Assembly: GCA_038326775.1 (NCBI GenBank)
Contig: JBBQKJ010000042.1
Span: 1 to 26,845, forward strand
Direction: 5' to 3'
Origin: DYIU01 sp038326775
GTDB lineage: Bacteria > Actinomycetota > Geothermincolia > Fen-727 > Anoxymicrobiaceae
DNA length: 26,845 nt
Part shown: piece after piece, positions 22,230 through 26,845 of the stretch
Layout: each line of letters begins with the position of its first letter
Numbering within the stretch: position 1 is the first letter of the stretch
Translations under genes and position numbers: made by a program
The notes under the pieces: generated by a model
What the model saw: only the letters and a program-made list of their open reading frames with translations
Databases searched by the model: none
Told to the model about the DNA's origin: nothing

Positions 22230-23561
22230 TTGAGGGAGAAATACGACGTCGTTGTCGTGGGAGCGGGCTGCGCGGGCGCGGTCTTCAGCGAGAAGATGGC
22301 GTCCAGAGGTTTCAGGGTGCTGCTCCTCGAAAGGAAGAGCCGGGCCCAGCCTGGCCGGGGCTCCTGCGACCTGGTCGAAACAGCGGCCTTCGAGCTCTCT
22401 GGTGTCGAGCCGCCGCCGGCCGGTGAGGGGTGCCAGCCCGTCCGCTCGATCCGGGTGGTCAGCCCCGACACGGCCACCCGCATACGGCTTTCCAGCTTAC
22501 CCGTGACCGTGGTCGACCGCGGGTTGCTCGAACGTGGGCTTTTCGCAAAGGCACTCGAGGCCGGTGTCGAAATGATGATGGAATGCCCGGTTGCCGGAGC
22601 CGAGTTCGAAAACGGGCGGGTGGTGGCGGTAAAGACCGAGCGCGGCGCCTTCGGCTGCAGGCTCGCGGTGGACGCGAGCGGTGATGAGAGGGCCCTGTGC
22701 CGTGACATTCCGGCGGCGACCGGCATCCCGAGGCAGCTGCGCCCGGGTGATCGTCTCGTTGTCTATCACGAGACCAGGGAGGTGAGCGCCGAGGGGGAGG
22801 ACGAGCTGGAACCCGGCAATTACGAGTTCCACCTGGGGCGCTACGGAGGTTACAGCTGGGTCTACCTTGACGAAAAAGGCGCGTTGGACGTGGGAACCGC
22901 GGTCCAGGATGTCGAGCGCTATCCCGACCCGCGTGAGGTGGTCTCCGGTTACACGAGGTCGAGCCTGGCAGTGGGGGCGCGTGTCCTGGCACGAGGCGGC
23001 GGGCGAGTGCCTAACCGCAGGCCGCTCGACAGCATGGTCGCGTTCGGGCAGATGCTCATAGGCGACGCGGCCTGCCAGTCGGTGCCCATCGCCGGGCGCG
23101 GGGTGGGCGGCGCCATGATCGCCGCGGCGCTTGCGGCTGAAGCGGCGGGCAGGGCCCTGGAGTCCGGCGACCTAAGCCCCGGTGGGCTCTGGTCATACAA
23201 CTACAACTACATGATGGAGCGCGGCGCGAGGTTCGCCGCCATCGACTGCCTGCGCTTCCTCATGCAGAGCATGGGCGAGGAGGACATCTCCTGGAGCATG
23301 GCAAAGGGCCTCATCGGTGAGCGGGAGATCTACTCCGCGCTGGTCGGGCGGCTGGACGTGCCGCCGGTGCAGTCGAAGCTCAGGAGCCTGCTGAAAGGCC
23401 CGCGCGGCTTGCCCCTGCTGGTGCGAAGCGATTCCGTTCTCAGGCACGCCCGCAGGGCGCTCGACCTGTACCTGCAGTACCCGCCCGTGTACGACCCCCC
23501 GGAATTCGCCGAATGGTCCAGCGAGGCCGAATTCCTGTTCGATGACCTCGCCCGCCTTTGA
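22230..23561 (+). CDS. Geranylgeranyl-reductase-family FAD-dependent oxidoreductase
   Basis: The 443-residue flavoprotein starts with a dinucleotide-binding fold (YDVVVVGAGCAG, GxGxxG at 11-16) and the acidic strand end LLLERK. It has VDRGLLERGL near 96-105, the GGYSWVYL segment (206-213) that corresponds to the YxWxFP substrate loop of geranylgeranyl reductases, and the FAD-pyrophosphate motif MLIGDAACQSVPIAGRGVGG (275-294). The C-terminal 130 residues are helical with YNYNYMMERG. The family saturates isoprenoid double bonds of archaeal lipids, chlorophyll side chains or menaquinones. Exact substrate is not decidable. The start is a TTG after GGGGGGAAG. It lies 40 bases after glpK and 192 before the groES start. 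It could also be a related halogenase-like or quinone-reducing flavoenzyme. Confidence 0.82.
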   Translation: MREKYDVVVVGAGCAGAVFSEKMASRGFRVLLLERKSRAQPGRGSCDLVETAAFELSGVEPPPAGEGCQPVRSIRVVSPDTATRIRLSSLPVTVVDRGLLERGLFAKALEAGVEMMMECPVAGAEFENGRVVAVKTERGAFGCRLAVDASGDERALCRDIPAATGIPRQLRPGDRLVVYHETREVSAEGEDELEPGNYEFHLGRYGGYSWVYLDEKGALDVGTAVQDVERYPDPREVVSGYTRSSLAVGARVLARGGGRVPNRRPLDSMVAFGQMLIGDAACQSVPIAGRGVGGAMIAAALAAEAAGRALESGDLSPGGLWSYNYNYMMERGARFAAIDCLRFLMQSMGEEDISWSMAKGLIGEREIYSALVGRLDVPPVQSKLRSLLKGPRGLPLLVRSDSVLRHARRALDLYLQYPPVYDPPEFAEWSSEAEFLFDDLARL

Positions 23562-23621
23562 TATCGCGGGGGCATGCACGGTGCGCGGAAGTCTCCGGCG
23601 GGGCGGCGTTGGCGACCCTTG

Positions 23622-23649
23622 TTGACTCCTGCGGACAAACCCGTATAAT
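23622..23649 (+). promoter_or_regulatory. groESL promoter
   Basis: TTGACT (23622-23627), a 16-base spacer and a perfect TATAAT (23644-23649) form a strong housekeeping-sigma promoter. The predicted transcription start near 23656 is the first base of the CIRCE operator. Confidence 0.85.
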
Positions 23650-23655
23650 AACTCG

Positions 23656-23682
23656 TTAGCACTCTCTTACTTAGAGTGCTAA
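23656..23682 (+). promoter_or_regulatory. CIRCE operator (HrcA binding site), perfect consensus
   Basis: TTAGCACTC (23656-23664), nine spacer bases and GAGTGCTAA (23674-23682) match the CIRCE consensus exactly. HrcA repressor bound here would cover the predicted start site of groESL transcription and release on heat or folding stress. hrcA itself is not in this window. Confidence 0.96.
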
Positions 23683-23705
23683 CAGTTCAACGTTGAGAGT
23701 GCTAA
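23679..23705 (+). promoter_or_regulatory. Second, half-degenerate CIRCE overlapping the first
   Basis: A perfect right half GAGTGCTAA at 23697-23705 has, nine bases before it, CTAACAGTT (23679-23687), which matches five of nine left-half positions and overlaps the right half of the first CIRCE by four bases. Downstream, CGTTGAGAGT is repeated at 23691-23700 and 23714-23723. Confidence 0.55.
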
Positions 23706-23758
23706 CAGGCCGGCGTTGAGAGTATTGAAGAGGCGATAGAACACGAGGAGGGATGGAC

Positions 23759-24064
23759 ATGGACCTGGAGCCGTTGGGAGACCGGGTAATAGTCGAGCCC
23801 GCGGAGGGCGAGGAGAAGACCGCCAGCGGTATCGTGATTCCCGACACAGCCAAGGAGAAGCCGCAAGAGGGAAAGGTAAAGGCGGTAGGGCCGGGGCGGT
23901 ACGAGGAAGGGAAGCTGATACCACTTGACGTGAAGCCCGGTGACACAGTCATCTATTCGAAGTACGGCGGAACGGAAGTCAAGGTCAAGGGCAAAGATTA
24001 CCTGATCCTGAGCGAGAGGGACATCCTCGCGAAGCGCAAGCCTTCCGGCAAATCCAAGAAGTAA
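23759..24064 (+). CDS. groES: Co-chaperonin GroES
   Basis: GroES is the heptameric lid of the GroEL chaperonin. The 101-residue protein begins MDLEPLGDRVIVEP and has TASGIVIPDTAKEKPQEGKV, the mobile-loop region, AVGPGRYEEGKLIPLDVKPGDTVIYSKYGGTEVKVKGKDYLIL and a short Lys-rich tail (KRKPSGKSKK) beyond the usual end. The ATG at 23759 was chosen because GAGGAGG ends seven bases upstream; an ATG at 23753 would be one base from that site. It is the first gene of the CIRCE-controlled groESL operon. Confidence 0.98.
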   Translation: MDLEPLGDRVIVEPAEGEEKTASGIVIPDTAKEKPQEGKVKAVGPGRYEEGKLIPLDVKPGDTVIYSKYGGTEVKVKGKDYLILSERDILAKRKPSGKSKK

Positions 24065-24082
24065 GGAAGAGGAGGAGAAGAA

Positions 24083-25705
24083 ATGGCAAAGTTGATTGAA
24101 TACGACGAGGAGGCGCGCAGGGCACTCGAGGCCGGCGTGACCAAGCTCGCGGACGCGGTCAGGGTGACCCTCGGCCCCAAGGGCCGCAACGTCGTTCTCG
24201 AGAAGAAGTTCGGCGCGCCGACCATAACCAACGACGGCGTAACCATAGCCCGCGAGATCGAGCTCGAGGACCCGTATGAGAACATGGGCGCCCAGCTGGC
24301 CAAGGAGGTCGCGACCAAGACCAACGACGTGGCGGGCGACGGCACCACCACCGCTACCGTACTCGCGCACGCAATGGTCAAGGAAGGCCTGCGCAACGTG
24401 GCAGCGGGAGCGAACCCCATGCAGATCCGCAGGGGCATCGACAAGGCGGTCGAGCAGGCCGTGGCCGAGATAAAGAAGCGCTCCAAGGAGATCGAGTCCA
24501 AGGACGAGATCGCCCGCGTGGCGGCAATCTCCGCGGACTCCGAAGAGGTCGGCGGCATAATCGCCGACGCCATGGACAAGGTCGGCAAGGACGGAGTCAT
24601 CACCGTCGAGGAGTCGCAGACCTTCGGCATGGAGTTCGACGTGGTCGAGGGCCTTCAGTTCGACAAGGGTTACCTGTCACCGTACATGGTGACCGACACC
24701 GAGAGGATGGAGGCTGTCCTTGACAACCCGTACATCCTCATCGCCAACCAGAAGATCAGCGCGGTGGCCGACATGCTTCCCATCCTCGAGAAGGTCATGC
24801 AGGCGGGCAAGCCCCTGCTCATCATCGCCGAGGACGTGGAGGGCGAGGCGCTGGCGACCCTGGTGGTCAACAAGATACGCGGCACCTTCATGAGCGTAGC
24901 GGTCAAGGCCCCCGGGTTCGGCGACCGCCGCAAGGCCATGATGGAGGACATCGCGATAGTGACCGGCGGCCAGATGATCAGCGAAGAGCTCGGCATGAAG
25001 CTCGAGAACATCACGCTGGACATGCTGGGCAAGGCCCGTCAGATCAAGGTCAGCAAGGAAGACACCATCGTAGTCGAGGGCAAGGGTGACTCCAAGGCCG
25101 TCGAGGGGCGCATCCGCCAGATACGCGCCGAGATAGACAAGAGCGACTCCGACTTCGACCGCGAGAAGCTGCAGGAGAGGCTGGCCAAGCTCTCGGGCGG
25201 CGTCGCCGTCATAAAGGTCGGTGCCGCGACCGAGGTGGAGCTCAAGGAGAAGAAGCACCGCATCGAGGACGCTCTCTCGGCCACCAAAGCGGCTGTCGAG
25301 GAAGGCATCGTCTCGGGTGGAGGCGTAGTGCTCATTAACGTGGGCGCCTCGCTCAAGGCCCCTGGCAAGCTGGGCGACGACGAGAAGACCGGCTACGAGA
25401 TAGTCAAGAAGGCGCTGGTCGAGCCGCTGAAACAGATAGCGGCGAACGCCGGGCTCGAGGGCGCCGTAGTGGCGGAGAAGGTCAAGAGCCTCGCGGAAGG
25501 CAAAGGCCTGAACGCGCTCAACGGAGAGTACGTCGACATGCTCGAGGCGGGCATCATCGACCCCGCGAAGGTCACCCGCTCCGCGCTGCAGAACGCTGCG
25601 AGCATAGCTTCGCTGCTGCTCACCACCGAGGCCCTGATCGCCGACAAGCCAGAGGAGATGCCGGCCATGCCGATGGGCGGAGGCATGCCTCCCGGAATGA
25701 TGTAG
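24083..25705 (+). CDS. groEL: Chaperonin GroEL
   Basis: GroEL forms the double heptameric ring that folds proteins with ATP and GroES. The 540-residue length is typical. Conserved motifs are VTLGPKGRNVVLEKKFGAPTI with TNDGVTIAREIELEDPYENM, the ATPase loop AGDGTTTATVLA, GMEFDVVEGLQFDKGYLSPYM, KAPGFGDRRKAM and RIEDALSATKAAVEEGIVSGGG, and a Gly/Met-rich tail MPMGGGMPPGMM. The upstream GAAGAGGAGGAG region gives a strong ribosome-binding site. The Gly/Met-rich tail marks it as a GroEL2-type housekeeping copy rather than a His-tailed actinobacterial GroEL1. Whether a second groEL exists elsewhere is unknown. Confidence 0.99.
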   Translation: MAKLIEYDEEARRALEAGVTKLADAVRVTLGPKGRNVVLEKKFGAPTITNDGVTIAREIELEDPYENMGAQLAKEVATKTNDVAGDGTTTATVLAHAMVKEGLRNVAAGANPMQIRRGIDKAVEQAVAEIKKRSKEIESKDEIARVAAISADSEEVGGIIADAMDKVGKDGVITVEESQTFGMEFDVVEGLQFDKGYLSPYMVTDTERMEAVLDNPYILIANQKISAVADMLPILEKVMQAGKPLLIIAEDVEGEALATLVVNKIRGTFMSVAVKAPGFGDRRKAMMEDIAIVTGGQMISEELGMKLENITLDMLGKARQIKVSKEDTIVVEGKGDSKAVEGRIRQIRAEIDKSDSDFDREKLQERLAKLSGGVAVIKVGAATEVELKEKKHRIEDALSATKAAVEEGIVSGGGVVLINVGASLKAPGKLGDDEKTGYEIVKKALVEPLKQIAANAGLEGAVVAEKVKSLAEGKGLNALNGEYVDMLEAGIIDPAKVTRSALQNAASIASLLLTTEALIADKPEEMPAMPMGGGMPPGMM

Positions 25706-25731
25706 ACAAACGAATAACGTCGAATCAGAAG

Positions 25732-25762
25732 CGCCCGCCTGTCCGGCGGGCGTTTCTCTTTT
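25732..25762 (+). terminator. Intrinsic terminator of groESL
   Basis: CGCCCGCC (25732-25739), loop TGTCC and GGCGGGCG (25745-25752) make an eight-pair GC stem, followed by TTTCTCTTTT (25753-25762). It lies 27 bases after the groEL stop and is the best terminator in the window. The remaining 126 bases before the aldolase gene hold no promoter I would trust; TAATAT at 25777-25782 lacks a convincing -35. Confidence 0.92.
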
Positions 25763-25888
25763 GGGCGCCTTGAGGTTAATATCCTTCAGGGAGCAGGGCT
25801 TTTTCAACAGTATGACTACCTTCGTTCGCAGGAGTGGCGGTCACTCTGCTGAATCATAGGATCGTCAACGTCTTAAGGGGATGGCGCA

Positions 25889-26845
<957 letters not shown>

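Overview
The window is high-GC bacterial chromosome, densely coded (28 protein genes) with no phage, IS, CRISPR or RNA gene that I can see. The order rplM-rpsI-glmM-glmS-nnr-alr-tsaE-tsaB-rimI-tsaD-groES-groEL is the conserved actinobacterial arrangement. Together with GC bias, frequent TTG/GTG starts, a CIRCE-controlled groESL and an archaeal/FbaB-type class I aldolase, it points to a member of Actinomycetota, perhaps a deep-branching environmental lineage (inference; no 16S or taxonomic search was possible).

Region 1 (1-2926, minus strand): a PP2C phosphatase with a membrane anchor and an extracytoplasmic SH3-like domain, an ABC ATPase of the MacB/LolD type carrying two C-terminal zinc ribbons, and the start of a MacB-type permease. 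They read as one operon from a promoter near 2761-2789. Diverging from it is a membrane-anchored PASTA-amidase (2927-4066), so the region looks devoted to envelope and Ser/Thr phospho-signalling functions.

Region 2 (4067-12454, plus): a 31-bp perfect inverted repeat abuts a strong rplM promoter, and a GC-rich hairpin lies in the rplM leader. Then come ribosomal proteins L13 and S9, the UDP-GlcNAc precursor enzymes GlmM and GlmS, a small zinc-ribbon membrane protein, bifunctional NAD(P)H-hydrate repair enzyme Nnr, a CBS-pair protein and alanine racemase.

Region 3 (12469-17021, plus): accessory genes inserted between alr and tsaE. These are a BCAM0308-like zinc protein, a degenerate CCA-transferase-like protein with an intact HD domain, an alpha/beta-hydrolase lacking its nucleophile elbow, an S58/P1 peptidase, an FmdB zinc ribbon and a family-4 uracil-DNA glycosylase ending in a clamp-binding-like motif.

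Region 4 (17046-19750, plus): the t6A tRNA-modification genes tsaE, tsaB and tsaD with rimI, translationally overlapped.

Region 5 (19805-23561, plus): an insertion between tsaD and groES of a Cys-rich ferredoxin-like protein, glycerol kinase and a geranylgeranyl-reductase-family flavoprotein. I consider this the most interesting block: a candidate ferredoxin-driven lipid or isoprenoid saturation module coupled to glycerol-3-phosphate supply.

Region 6 (23562-26845, plus): groES-groEL behind a sigma70-like promoter whose start site lies on a perfect CIRCE operator with a second degenerate copy, a clear intrinsic terminator, then class I fructose-bisphosphate aldolase cut by the window end. No gene-free stretch exceeds 300 bases.
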